Positions 28,770 to 38,257 of a stretch of 64,000 bases of DNA are shown here, piece by piece. Source of the DNA: Thetidibacter halocola (GTDB taxonomy: Bacteria > Pseudomonadota > Alphaproteobacteria > Rhodobacterales > Rhodobacteraceae); contig NZ_JAGTUU010000002.1 of assembly GCF_018224955.1 (NCBI RefSeq), positions 1 through 64,000 of the forward strand, in the 5' to 3' direction. The notes beneath the pieces were generated by a model. It was not told the DNA's origin. It saw only the letters and a program-made list of their open reading frames with translations, and did not search any database. Each line of letters begins with the position of its first letter. Positions within the stretch are counted from its first letter, which is position 1. The position numbers and the translations under genes are program-made.

Positions 28770-29888
28770 GTGACTGGGCGAGTCTGTCTGCTGGGCTGCG
28801 GCTTTGTCGCCGACCTCTACATGCGGTCGCTCAAGGTCATGCCGGGAATCGTCGTGGCGGGCGTGTTCGATACCGATGCCGCCCGCCTTGCCGCCTTTTG
28901 CACGCATTGGAACGTTCCGGCCAAGCCCTCGCTAGAGGCGTTGCTGGAAGAGGATGCGCTGGTCCTGAACCTGACCAATCCACATGCGCATTACGACACC
29001 ACGCGCGCCTGCCTGATGGCGGGCCGGTCGGTCTATTCAGAAAAACCGCTGGCGATGACGATGGAGCACGCGCGCGCCCTGAATGCGCTGGCCCGCGAAA
29101 AGGGGCTGGAACTGACCTCGGCGCCCTGTTCGGTGCTGGGCGAGGCGGCGCAGACCCTGGGTCATGCGCTGCGCCATGGGATCGCGGGGCAACCCCGCAC
29201 CATCTATGCCGAGCTTGACGACGGGTTCATCCCGCAGGCCGCCTATCGCAAGTGGCTGTCCGACAGCGGCGCGCCCTGGCCCTTCGAGGATGAATTCCGC
29301 GTCGGCTGCACGCTGGAACATGCGGGCTATTACCTGTCCTGGCTGATCTCGTGGTTCGGATCGGTGCGCACCGTGGTCGCCGCCTCGGCCGGAACCGTGC
29401 CCGACAAGGAGGGGCGCGGGCCCTTTGCCGCCGACCTGTCCGTGGCGACCCTGTTCTTCGACAAGGGGCCGGTGACGCGGCTGACCTGCTCCATCGTCGC
29501 GCCGCACGATCACAGCATCCGCATCGTCGGCGATACGGGCGTGCTGTCCTGCGACGCGGCCTGGGACAACGCCGCCAGGGTGCGGTTCGCCCGGCGGATG
29601 GTGCTGCGCCGACGGTTGATCGAGCACCCCCTGCCCCGCCGTATCCGCTTGCCCGGCCCGACACACCCAAAGGTTGGACGCTGGGGGGCCGCTGCGATGA
29701 ACTTCATGCTGGGCCCGGCCGAGGTGCTGGAAGCGATCCGCGACGGGCGCCCCAGCCGCCTGGGCGGCGACTATGCCCTGCACCTGACAGAGGTGTCTCT
29801 CGCGATCCAGAATGCCGGCGAGTCCACCGGCGCGCAGGCGATGACCACGACCTGCCCCCCGATGGAGCCGATGCCATGGGCGCGCTGA
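28770..29888 (+). CDS. Gfo/Idh/MocA family sugar oxidoreductase
   Basis: A 372-residue NAD(P)-dependent oxidoreductase. The Rossmann motif is LLGCGFVADLYMR and the catalytic-lysine motif is YSEKPLAMT near residue 90. The C-terminal half is the usual alpha/beta substrate domain. It begins a tightly packed five-gene operon (28770-35127) of sugar-modifying and glycosyltransferase genes. The GTG start gives a proper Rossmann N-terminus. Its end overlaps the next gene by 13 bases. Its substrate is presumably a nucleotide sugar. Confidence 0.85.
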   Translation: MTGRVCLLGCGFVADLYMRSLKVMPGIVVAGVFDTDAARLAAFCTHWNVPAKPSLEALLEEDALVLNLTNPHAHYDTTRACLMAGRSVYSEKPLAMTMEHARALNALAREKGLELTSAPCSVLGEAAQTLGHALRHGIAGQPRTIYAELDDGFIPQAAYRKWLSDSGAPWPFEDEFRVGCTLEHAGYYLSWLISWFGSVRTVVAASAGTVPDKEGRGPFAADLSVATLFFDKGPVTRLTCSIVAPHDHSIRIVGDTGVLSCDAAWDNAARVRFARRMVLRRRLIEHPLPRRIRLPGPTHPKVGRWGAAAMNFMLGPAEVLEAIRDGRPSRLGGDYALHLTEVSLAIQNAGESTGAQAMTTTCPPMEPMPWAR

Positions 29889-30844
29889 CCGTGGCCGTCA
29901 CCGGGGCCTCTGGCTTTGTCGGCCGGGCCTGCGTGGCCGAGGCGCGTGCGCGCGGGGTGCGCGTGACTGCAATACTGCGCGGCGAGGCTCCCGAGGGTTG
30001 GGCGGACGACGACGGCATCCGCGTGATCCGCGCCGATCTGGCCCGACCCGAGGCGGTCGAAACCCTGCGCGCGGCGCTGGATAGGGCGACCGCCGTGATC
30101 CATGCCGCCGCGCACCTGGGCGGCGATGCGGCGGCGGTTCAGGCGGACACGCTGCGCGCCACCGACCATTTGCTGGCCGCGATGCAGGGTGGCGCAGCGC
30201 GGCTTGTCCTGATCTCGTCCATCGCCGTGCATGACACGATGCGGCTGAAGCCCGGCGCCCTGCTGGACGAAAGCGCCCCTCTGGAGGACCCCGCAAACGC
30301 CCGCGACGCCTACTGCCGGGGCAAGTTGTTGCAAGAAGATGCAGTGCGCGCCTCGGGCCTGCCGGCCTGGCTGTTGCGACCCGGCGCGCTTTATGGGCCG
30401 GGACGGACCTGGCATGCGCTGTCGGGGTTCGGGTCCGCACTGTTCTTCATCACCATCGGCTCGGCCGGGGAACTGCCGCTGATGCATGTCACCCACGCCG
30501 CCCGAGCCGCCGTCACCGCCGCGCTGACCGATCCGGGGGGCGTGCGCGAACTGATCCTGCTCGACGACGACCGTCCGACCCGAGGCCGCTTTGTCGCCGC
30601 GCATCGCCGGGCGACGGGCTTGCCGCGCCTGTCCGTGACGATTTCCTATGGCCTCTGGCGCGCGATGATCCAGCCCTTGCGGCCTGTCTCGAGGCACCTG
30701 CCGGGCCTGTTCCGCGAACCGATCCTGCGGGCCCGCATGATGCCGCTGCGTTATTCCAACGCCGCGCTGCACGACGCGCTGGGCCATTCCGACGACGCCC
30801 CGTTCGAGGCGATGCTGGCCCGCAGCATCGGGGGCGCACCATGA
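29876..30844 (+). CDS. NAD-dependent epimerase/dehydratase
   Basis: A 322-residue extended SDR with the N-terminal AVTGASGFVGRACV and active site AYCRGKLLQE (YxxxK). It probably epimerises, dehydrates or reduces an NDP-sugar for the polysaccharide. It is paired with the preceding Gfo/Idh/MocA gene. The same two domains occur fused in the 699-residue protein three genes downstream, which suggests they act together. It overlaps both neighbours (13 bases upstream, ATGA downstream). Confidence 0.86.
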   Translation: MGALTVAVTGASGFVGRACVAEARARGVRVTAILRGEAPEGWADDDGIRVIRADLARPEAVETLRAALDRATAVIHAAAHLGGDAAAVQADTLRATDHLLAAMQGGAARLVLISSIAVHDTMRLKPGALLDESAPLEDPANARDAYCRGKLLQEDAVRASGLPAWLLRPGALYGPGRTWHALSGFGSALFFITIGSAGELPLMHVTHAARAAVTAALTDPGGVRELILLDDDRPTRGRFVAAHRRATGLPRLSVTISYGLWRAMIQPLRPVSRHLPGLFREPILRARMMPLRYSNAALHDALGHSDDAPFEAMLARSIGGAP

Positions 30845-32064
30845 CCCTGCACCGCGTCGCCTACCTGACCGGCGAATATCCCCGCGCCTCTGACACCTTC
30901 ATCCAGCGCGAGGTCGCCGCGCTGCGTGCACTGGGGCACGAGGTGCTGACCTGCACCGTCCGAACCACCGGGGCCGAGCACCTGGTCGGCCCTGAACAGC
31001 GCGCGGAACACGCCCGCACCTTCCGTCTGCTGGATGCCTGCAAAAGCCCGATGCGGCTGATCCGGGCGCATCTGCGCTGGATGGCAAACCCGGCGCGATA
31101 CGCACGCGCGCTCGCGCTGGCGTGGCAGACCGCACCCAAGGGACTGCGCGGCAGGTTTTACAACCTGATCTATTTCGCTGAGGCCGCGGTGCTGGCGGAT
31201 CACCTGGCAAACGAAGGCATCGAGCACCTGCACAACCACATCGCCACGTCGTCCTGCACCGTCGCGATGCTGGCCTCGGAACTGTCGGGCATCGCCTACA
31301 GCTTCACCATCCACGGGCCCGGGATCTTTTTCGAGCCAATGCATTGGCGGATCGACGAAAAGGCGGCGCGCGCCCGTTTCGTCGCCTGCATCAGCGATTT
31401 CTGCCGCTCGCAGCTGATGTGCTTTGCCGATCCGGCGCATTGGGGCCGGTTCCATGTCATCCATTGCGGGGTCGACCCGGTGCGCTATGCCGCCGCCCCG
31501 CATGACGGCTGTCACGTCCTGTTCGTCGGGCGTCTGGCCGGGGTCAAGGGTGTGCCCGTGCTGCTGGACGCGCTGGGCCGCATCGCGCCAGACCATCCCG
31601 GCCTGCGCGTCACCCTGATCGGTGACGGGCCGGATCGCGCCGCGCTGGAACGACAGGCGCAGGGTTTGCCCGTGACCTTCACCGGCTATCGCTCGCAGGA
31701 GGAGGTGGCGCAGGCGCTGGCCAGCGCGGACCTCTTTGTTCTGCCCAGCTTTGCCGAGGGTCTGCCGGTAGTCCTGATGGAGGCGCTGGCGGCGGGTGTG
31801 CCAGTGGTGACGACACAGATCGCCGGAGTGCCGGAACTTGTCACGCCGGGCGAAACCGGCTGGCTGGTGCCGCCCGGCGATGCGGCTGCACTGGCGGATG
31901 CGATGGCCCGGGCGCTGGCCGACCCAGAGCGCCGCCGCGTCATGGGCAAGCAGGGACGGGTCGTCGTGGATGCCGAGTTCAACGCCGCGACCGAGGCCGC
32001 GCGCCTGTCGCGCCTGATCACCGGCTATGCCACCGGCATTCCGCCAAGGGACAAGCGCCCATGA
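30841..32064 (+). CDS. Glycosyltransferase family 4
   Basis: A 407-residue GT-B glycosyltransferase. The N-terminal acceptor domain begins AYLTGEYPRASDTFIQREV, a start typical of exopolysaccharide GT4 enzymes. The C-terminal donor domain holds FVGRLAGVKG and the nucleotide-sugar motif FAEGLPVVLMEALAAGVPVV (EX7E). It should transfer a sugar from a nucleotide donor to the growing lipid-linked repeat unit at the inner face of the membrane. It overlaps both neighbouring genes by four bases (ATGA). Confidence 0.9.
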   Translation: MTLHRVAYLTGEYPRASDTFIQREVAALRALGHEVLTCTVRTTGAEHLVGPEQRAEHARTFRLLDACKSPMRLIRAHLRWMANPARYARALALAWQTAPKGLRGRFYNLIYFAEAAVLADHLANEGIEHLHNHIATSSCTVAMLASELSGIAYSFTIHGPGIFFEPMHWRIDEKAARARFVACISDFCRSQLMCFADPAHWGRFHVIHCGVDPVRYAAAPHDGCHVLFVGRLAGVKGVPVLLDALGRIAPDHPGLRVTLIGDGPDRAALERQAQGLPVTFTGYRSQEEVAQALASADLFVLPSFAEGLPVVLMEALAAGVPVVTTQIAGVPELVTPGETGWLVPPGDAAALADAMARALADPERRRVMGKQGRVVVDAEFNAATEAARLSRLITGYATGIPPRDKRP

Positions 32065-33026
32065 CCCCGGTCGACGTGGTCCTGATCGGGCGCAACGAGG
32101 GCGCGCGGCTGGTCGCCTGCCTCGGGTCCGTCACCGGGCAGGTGCGACAGGTCGTCTATGTCGACAGCGGGTCGACAGACTCCAGCGTGACCGAGGCCGA
32201 GGCACGCGGTGCCCGCGTTGTCCGGCTGGACCTGTCCACGCCTTTTTCCGCGGCGCGCGCCCGCAACGCCGGGTTCGACGCGCTGGACGATCCCGGCATC
32301 GTGATGTTCATCGACGGTGACTGCACCCTGGTTCCCGGCTTTCTCGACGCCGCCTGCGCCCACCTCGAGGCGCATCCGGGCCTCGCGCTGGTGACGGGCT
32401 GGCGGTCCGAGATCCACCGGGACGCCTCCGTCTACAACCAGCTTTGCGACTGGGAATGGCACCGGCCCGCCGGCATCATCGACGCTTGCGGAGGCGACAT
32501 GATGGTACGCGCTCCCGCCTGGCAGGCGGTCGGCGGCATGAACCCGCAGGTGATCGCCGCCGAGGACGACGAGTTCTGCACCCGTCTGCGCAAGGCCGGC
32601 TGGCGGCTGGAACGCCTGCCGCTGGACATGACGCGCCACGACGCAGCCATGCTGCGCTTTGGCCAGTGGTGGGCGCGGGCGGTGCGCACCGGGCACGGCT
32701 TCGCGCAGGTGGGGTACCTGCACCCGGACTACTTCACCACCGAACGCAAGCGGATGCAGGTCTATGGGCTGATCCTGCCGGTGCTGTTCCTCATCGGGCT
32801 AGCCGTTTTCCCGCCGCTTTCGCTGTTGGCGCCGGCTGCCTACGGACTGAATTACCTGCGCACCGCGCGCGGCCTGGTCCGCGACGGCGTGCCGACCGCG
32901 CAGGCCTGGCGGCACGCCGCGCTGCTGACCCTGTCCAAGATCCCCAACACGATCGGTGCCGTGCGCTTTCACGCCCGCAGGCTGCTGGCGCGGCCGATGA
33001 ACATCATCGAATACAAGCGAGGCTGA
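32061..33026 (+). CDS. Glycosyltransferase family 2 with membrane tail
   Basis: A 321-residue GT-A enzyme. The N-terminal nucleotide-binding fold reads VLIGRNEGARL and VDSGSTDSS, the metal-binding motif is FIDGDC near residue 93, and the base region is AEDDEFCTRL. One or two hydrophobic segments near the C-terminus (LPVLFLIGLAVFPPLSLLAP) suggest membrane attachment. It follows the GT4 gene with an ATGA overlap and precedes the fused oxidoreductase-epimerase gene by one base, so it belongs to the same operon. Confidence 0.9.
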   Translation: MTPVDVVLIGRNEGARLVACLGSVTGQVRQVVYVDSGSTDSSVTEAEARGARVVRLDLSTPFSAARARNAGFDALDDPGIVMFIDGDCTLVPGFLDAACAHLEAHPGLALVTGWRSEIHRDASVYNQLCDWEWHRPAGIIDACGGDMMVRAPAWQAVGGMNPQVIAAEDDEFCTRLRKAGWRLERLPLDMTRHDAAMLRFGQWWARAVRTGHGFAQVGYLHPDYFTTERKRMQVYGLILPVLFLIGLAVFPPLSLLAPAAYGLNYLRTARGLVRDGVPTAQAWRHAALLTLSKIPNTIGAVRFHARRLLARPMNIIEYKRG

Positions 33027-33027
33027 C

Positions 33028-35127
33028 ATGACCGATATCCGCGTTGGCCTGATCGGGGCCGGATACATCGCCAGCTGGCATGCCGAAGCGCTGGCCGCCA
33101 CCCGCGGCGTTCGCCTGAGCGCGATCTGCGACGTCAGCGAATCGGCTGCCCAAGGCCTGGCGCAGGCCTGGGGCGCACAGGCTTTCACCTCTGTGGATGC
33201 GATGGCCGAGGCGCAGGCCGTGGACGCGGTGCATATCCTCACCCCACCGCATTTGCATGAGGAAATCGCGCTGAAATGCCTCACCCTCGGGTTGCATGTG
33301 CTTGTGGAAAAACCTGTGGCCGAATCCGCCGCAGCCACCATGAGGATCCGTGACGCAGCGGCAAGTGCGGGGCGGCGATTCCATGCCGGGCACAACTTCC
33401 TTGGCCTGCCGGCCTATGGGCGGATGAAGGCGGCGATGCAGGCCGGGGCCTATGGCCGCGTCTCGTCGGCAGAGATCACATGGGCGCTGCCCCTCGCGCC
33501 GCTGCGTTCGGGTCCGTTCAACCTGTGGCTGCTACGGACGCCGCAGAACCTGCTACTGGAACTGGGCCCGCACCCGATGGCCTTTGCCCATGACCTTTTC
33601 GGGCCGGTGACGATCACCCATGCCGAGGCGCTGAAGCCCGTGATGCTGCCAGGCGACGACCCACGTCCGCAGGGGTTCCGGATCCTGGGCAGGGCAGGCG
33701 ATGTCGATGTCACCTTTACCCTGTCCATGGTCGAGGTGATCGACGACAGATCCGTGGTGCTGCGCGGCTCGTCGGCGCGGGCGCGGCTGGATTTCGCCAA
33801 TGATGTGCTGGTGGTCGAGCGCGACAACGCCTCGGACCTGGTCGTGAACCCACTCCGCCGCCAGCTTGACCTGTCGCGCCAGCACCTGGCCGAGGGCCTG
33901 CGCAATGCCTGGGTGCAGGCGGTCTCGCTGAACACGAAGAACCCTTATGGCCGCAGCTTTCGCGGGATGAACGCGGCGGTCTACGGCGCGCTGGCCAAGG
34001 GCACACCGCCCGATCCCCGCTTTTCCGCCGACAGCGCGGTGGCGGTGATGCAGGCGCTGGACGACGCCATCGCGGCGTTGCCGCCCGAGGCCCGCGCGGT
34101 CAAGGCGCCCGCCGTGCCGACACGCACGCCGAAACCCTCGGCGCTGGTCATCGGGGGCACCGGGTTCATCGGACGCACGCTGACCCGGCGGCTGGTGGCC
34201 GAGGGGAGCGATGTGCGCGTCCTGTCGCGCGGGCGGCATGGCCCCTTTCCGGACCTGCCCGACCGGGTCGAGACGGTCTGCGTCTCGCTGCATGACCAGG
34301 ACGCGCTGGCGCAGGCGATGCAGGGGGTGGACGTGGTCTTCAACCTGGCCAAGTCGCTGGACAAGACGTGGGAGGACGCGCTGCGCAACGATGTTGGCGT
34401 CGCCGTGACAGTGGCCGAGGCCGCGATGCAGGCGGGCGTCCGGCGGCTGGTCTATACCGGCACCATTGCCAGCTACGACATGTCCGATCCCCGGGTCACG
34501 ATCACCGAGGACACCAGCTTTGCCGCCGACATGCGCGACCGCAACCTCTATGCCCGCTCCAAGGCGGAATGCGAAAGACGCCTGATGGCCCTGCATGACG
34601 AGCGCGGCCTGCCCCTGGTGATCGCCCGGCCCGGCATCGTGGTGGGCCATGGCGGGCCGTTGCAGCATTGGGGCATCGGGCGCTGGCACGGCGCCGGCGC
34701 GGTGCGCATCTGGGGGCACGGGCGTAACATCCTCCCCTTCGTCCTGATCGACGACGTGGCCGACGGTCTGGTGCGGATGATCGACCCGGACGTGGTGGGC
34801 CAGAGCTTCAACCTTGTCGGAGAGCCGATGCTGTCGGCGCGCGGCTATTTCGACGCGATCCACCAGACACTGGGCGCGCGCATCCGCGTGTCGCCCGGCA
34901 ACCTGCATGCCTTCTACGCCTCGGACGCGGTGAAATACGCGCTCAAGAAATACGCCCTCAGGCGCAAAGGGGTGGTTCGCCCCTCGCTGGCCGACTGGAA
35001 GAGCCGGGCGCATCTTTCGCCCTTCGCGATCGACAAGCCCAGGCGCGCACTTGGCTGGCGGCCCGAGACGGATCCCGAGTGTTTCATTGAAAAGGCGATC
35101 CGCGACGCCAACCTGTTGGGTTTATAG
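33028..35127 (+). CDS. Fused Gfo/Idh/MocA oxidoreductase and NAD-dependent epimerase
   Basis: A 699-residue two-enzyme fusion. Residues 1 to about 350 are a Gfo/Idh/MocA oxidoreductase (VGLIGAGYIASWHAEAL; EKPVAES catalytic-lysine motif). A short Pro/Thr linker follows. Residues 370 to 699 are an extended SDR with GGTGFIGR near 377 and YARSKAE near Tyr508/Lys512. Both active sites look intact. The same pair exists as separate genes at 28770 and 29876 in this operon. I infer channelled two-step modification of a sugar precursor, ending the operon. Confidence 0.87.
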   Translation: MTDIRVGLIGAGYIASWHAEALAATRGVRLSAICDVSESAAQGLAQAWGAQAFTSVDAMAEAQAVDAVHILTPPHLHEEIALKCLTLGLHVLVEKPVAESAAATMRIRDAAASAGRRFHAGHNFLGLPAYGRMKAAMQAGAYGRVSSAEITWALPLAPLRSGPFNLWLLRTPQNLLLELGPHPMAFAHDLFGPVTITHAEALKPVMLPGDDPRPQGFRILGRAGDVDVTFTLSMVEVIDDRSVVLRGSSARARLDFANDVLVVERDNASDLVVNPLRRQLDLSRQHLAEGLRNAWVQAVSLNTKNPYGRSFRGMNAAVYGALAKGTPPDPRFSADSAVAVMQALDDAIAALPPEARAVKAPAVPTRTPKPSALVIGGTGFIGRTLTRRLVAEGSDVRVLSRGRHGPFPDLPDRVETVCVSLHDQDALAQAMQGVDVVFNLAKSLDKTWEDALRNDVGVAVTVAEAAMQAGVRRLVYTGTIASYDMSDPRVTITEDTSFAADMRDRNLYARSKAECERRLMALHDERGLPLVIARPGIVVGHGGPLQHWGIGRWHGAGAVRIWGHGRNILPFVLIDDVADGLVRMIDPDVVGQSFNLVGEPMLSARGYFDAIHQTLGARIRVSPGNLHAFYASDAVKYALKKYALRRKGVVRPSLADWKSRAHLSPFAIDKPRRALGWRPETDPECFIEKAIRDANLLGL

Positions 35128-35342
35128 GCCGGGGAACCGGATCGTGAACAATCCACGCAAATCCACCTTATTCTGGACAGAATCAGCGGGTCTAACTGGT
35201 GAGAGGCAGAGCGCGCGGTCTACATGACCCGCGAACCGGAGTGTTACGGGCATATGAACGGGGTGAAGACCGACAGCGATCGCAGGCACCGACGCGCGTT
35301 TGGCGCGCGGTCCTGCCCTGTTGCGCCTCGGGGTGGCGGGGC

Positions 35343-36812
35343 ATGAACATGGTCGACCGCCGCAGATTCCACCGCCGCTATGGCAAGACCGACCAACCGG
35401 ACGTATCGCCGGACGAAGGCCAGGCCGAGCAGGCCGCACAAGAGGCGGCAGCCCGGGCCGAAGAGGCGCGCCGCCGCGCCGAACAGCAGGCCAGCGACAA
35501 GGCCGAGGCCCTGCGCCGAGAAGCGGAGGATGACGCCCTCCGCCGCGCCGAGGAGCGCGCCCGCCGCCGTGCCGAGGTCGAAGCCGCCCGCGAGGCTGAA
35601 AAAGCCCGTGAAACCGCCGAAGAACAGGCCCGCGAGAGGGCCCATGCCGCCGCAGCACGAAAGGCCGAGGCGGCCCGCTTGGCGGCAGAACAGCAGGCCC
35701 GACAACGCGCCGAGGAACAGGCTCGCCAGCAGGCAGAGGCAGACCGAAAGACCGAGGACGCTCGACAGGCCACAGAAAGGCAGGCTCGACAGCGCGCGGC
35801 GGAACAGGCTCGCCAGCAGGCAGAGGCCGACGCGACCCGACAAGCCGCAGAACAGCAGGCCCGACAGCGCGCCGAGCGCCAGGCTCGCCAGAGGGCAGAG
35901 GCCGACGCGGCCCGACAGGCCGCAGAAAAGCAGGCTCGCCAGAGGGCAGAGGAACAGGCCCGCCAGAGGGCAGAGGCAAAGGCCGAGGCAGCCCGAAAGG
36001 CCGATCAGGCCAGGGCGATGCGCGCCAATCCGCTTCGCCTCGAGACGCGGGTGGATCAGCCGCAGGCGAAACGCATCCCCGATCCCGTCGATCCGTGGTC
36101 GCTGCTGCGGGAGTTCCCGGTGAACGACGCGCATCTGACACGCAACCGGATCGTCACCGCCTCACGTGAGGATCCGGCGCACACGGCGTTCGACGTCCTG
36201 CGCACGCGGCTTTTGCAGGCCCTCCAGGAACACGGCTGGCGGCGCGTGGCCATAACCTCGCCGACCAAGGATTGCGGCAAGACCTTTACAGCCGCGAACC
36301 TGGCGATCAGCCTGTCACGGCAGGAAAACTGCCGGACCCTTCTGCTGGATTGCGATATGCGGCGCCCGGCGCTGCACAGGGTGATGGGCGTTTCCCCGAC
36401 CGCTGCGATCGGCGACATGCTGCGCGGCGAAATAGCGCCGCAGGACCACCTGATGCGGCTGGGGCCGAACGATTTCCATGCCGGGCACAACATCGCCTTC
36501 AGCTTCAACGGTTTGATCGAACCCTACGCGGCGGAACTGTTGCAGGATCCCCGAACGGGCGCGGCACTGTCCCGCATCGAGACGCTTTTCCAGCCCGACG
36601 TGATGCTGTTCGACCTGCCTCCGGCGCTGTACTACGACGATGTCATCGCATTCCGGCCGCTGTTCGACGGCGTGCTTCTGGTGATCGGCGGCGGGATCAC
36701 AACGCCGAAGGAAATCAAGGAAGTCGAGCGTCGGCTGGGCGCATCGACACCGCTGCTCGGCATGGTGCTGAACCGGGCCGAACACACCGAGATCAATCGC
36801 TATCGCTACTGA
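35343..36812 (+). CDS. BY-kinase-like ATPase (CpsD/Wzc-cytoplasmic type) with long coiled-coil N-terminus
   Basis: A 489-residue protein. Residues 25-228 are an uninterrupted Ala/Arg/Gln/Glu-rich coiled coil built partly of 25-residue repeats. Residues 270-489 are a bacterial tyrosine-kinase ATPase with Walker A SPTKDCGKTF (306), Walker A' LLLDCDMRRP (333) and Walker B MLFDLPPA (421). The C-terminus has only two tyrosines (NRYRY) instead of a full cluster. Such kinases work with a Wzz-type membrane partner, here encoded convergently at 36830. The coiled coil is unusual. ATG 35349 is an alternative start. Confidence 0.85.
   Translation: MNMVDRRRFHRRYGKTDQPDVSPDEGQAEQAAQEAAARAEEARRRAEQQASDKAEALRREAEDDALRRAEERARRRAEVEAAREAEKARETAEEQARERAHAAAARKAEAARLAAEQQARQRAEEQARQQAEADRKTEDARQATERQARQRAAEQARQQAEADATRQAAEQQARQRAERQARQRAEADAARQAAEKQARQRAEEQARQRAEAKAEAARKADQARAMRANPLRLETRVDQPQAKRIPDPVDPWSLLREFPVNDAHLTRNRIVTASREDPAHTAFDVLRTRLLQALQEHGWRRVAITSPTKDCGKTFTAANLAISLSRQENCRTLLLDCDMRRPALHRVMGVSPTAAIGDMLRGEIAPQDHLMRLGPNDFHAGHNIAFSFNGLIEPYAAELLQDPRTGAALSRIETLFQPDVMLFDLPPALYYDDVIAFRPLFDGVLLVIGGGITTPKEIKEVERRLGASTPLLGMVLNRAEHTEINRYRY
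35697..36008 (+). repeat. Tandem repeat of about 75 bases coding for coiled coil
   Basis: Four in-frame units encode residues 119-222 of the kinase-like protein: one of 29 and three of 25 residues. Each begins ARQRA-x-x-QARQ-x-AEA. The DNA is nearly as repetitive as the protein, so unit number could vary by slippage or recombination. Confidence 0.8.
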
Positions 36813-36829
36813 GGGGGCGCAAGCCCGCG

Positions 36830-38158
36830 TCAGGATCCGGCAGACAGGCGCGGCAGGAACCGGCCCAGCGTCTCGGCCATCGGCAGACGGCTGCCCAGCC
36901 CGGCCAGCAGCGCCGCGGCACTGGCCAGAAGACCGACGATCCAGCCGAAGATGGCCAGCCCGCGCCGGGTCCGGTCGCGGCGGGTCTCGATCACCGGGAT
37001 CGCGACGACCGGTTGCACGCCCAGCGCCCGGTCCAGCTGCGCGGCGCTGCGGATGGCGGGGTTCAGCAACTCGGCCAGGAAGGCGGCGGCAAGACCGGCA
37101 ACGAGGCTTGCGACAGCGCCCATGGCGGCCAGCTTCTTGCGGCTGCGCGACACCGGCGACTCGGGCACCAGGGCGGTTTCCAGAACCTCGAACCGGTCGG
37201 TCTGCTGCCGGTCTTCCAGAACCTGGCCCATCTCGGCCTCGGCCTTGCGCCGGGTCACGACCGAGTATTGCTCCTGCAAGCGGGTCAGTTCCCGCTCCAG
37301 ACGGCTGAGATCGCGTTCAGCCTCGGGGGCGGCCTCGATCTGCGCGAGGATCGCGTCCATCCGCACGGCCAGCAGCCGCTTCTGTTCCTGGAACAGCGCC
37401 GTCTGGCGTTGCTGCACATCGTCGCGCAGGCGGGAACTGTCGGTTTCCAGCGTCAGGATCTGCCGGTCGAGGTCGAGGTCGGCCTCGCGCAGGCTGGCCA
37501 GTTGCCCGCGCAGATCGTCGAGGCCCGCCGGCAGGCTGTCGGCATTGTCGCGCTTGAACGTGGCGATCTGACCTTCGAGGATCTCGATCTCGGATGAAAC
37601 GCGGGCCTCTTCGGCGATGAAGAAATCCAGCGTGTCGCGGGCGCGGCCAAGGCTGCGGTCGCGCGACTGGTCGATGACCGTGTACATCAGTTCGTTGGCC
37701 AGGGTCGCGGCCTTGTCAGGGTCGGACAGGCGCACCGTGATCAGCAGCCCGGACGGCGTGTTCGCCCCGGCCCCATAGGGGTTTGCACGGTTCACGATCT
37801 GCTGGATATCGGCCGCCTCGCGCATCCGGAAGATGCGCTCGTTCATGGTCATCGCGGGATCGTCGGAAAACAGGTCATGCTTGTCCATGATCCGAACCAG
37901 ATTGTCTCGCGCCATCAGGCGCTGTTCGATCAGGCGGACCCGGCGGGTGGCGTCCTCGGCCGGGTTGGCGGCCCCCATCAGCTGGTCGGGAACGCGGGCG
38001 TCCTCGATCTGGACCACCGCCGTCGCTTCGTATACGCGGGCCTGGTTCAGGGCAAAATTCAGCGACAGGATGCAGCCGGCGAAGGTCACGACGCAGATCA
38101 GCAGCGCGCGCCGCTGCAGCGCCGATACGGCCTCGGAAAAGGACTGCAACTGGTTCAT
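36830..38158 (-). CDS. Wzz/PCP family polysaccharide chain-length determinant
   Basis: A 442-residue inner-membrane protein of the polysaccharide co-polymerase family. A transmembrane helix (LLICVVTFAGCILSLNFAL) lies near residue 20. The periplasmic domain has the Wzz N-terminal fold and a long coiled coil (about 175-330). Two further hydrophobic segments lie near 345-365 and 400-425. It lacks a fused kinase domain; the separate kinase-like ATPase is encoded convergently, 17 bases away. It sets polymer length or gates export. GGGAG eight bases upstream fixes the start at MNQLQSFSE. Confidence 0.88.
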   Translation of the reverse strand: MNQLQSFSEAVSALQRRALLICVVTFAGCILSLNFALNQARVYEATAVVQIEDARVPDQLMGAANPAEDATRRVRLIEQRLMARDNLVRIMDKHDLFSDDPAMTMNERIFRMREAADIQQIVNRANPYGAGANTPSGLLITVRLSDPDKAATLANELMYTVIDQSRDRSLGRARDTLDFFIAEEARVSSEIEILEGQIATFKRDNADSLPAGLDDLRGQLASLREADLDLDRQILTLETDSSRLRDDVQQRQTALFQEQKRLLAVRMDAILAQIEAAPEAERDLSRLERELTRLQEQYSVVTRRKAEAEMGQVLEDRQQTDRFEVLETALVPESPVSRSRKKLAAMGAVASLVAGLAAAFLAELLNPAIRSAAQLDRALGVQPVVAIPVIETRRDRTRRGLAIFGWIVGLLASAAALLAGLGSRLPMAETLGRFLPRLSAGS

Positions 38159-38257
38159 CTCTGTCGCTCCCGCAAAGTGGCCCCCAATGCGTTCGGCAGG
38201 AGAAAGGTCGGTGTCCGACTTTTGCCCCCTTGATGCCACAATCTAGGCGATCCGCCC

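Noticed and set aside
35697-36008. Regularly spaced repeats that could look like a CRISPR array
   Set aside because: The repeats are in-frame coding units without unique spacers and encode a coiled coil.
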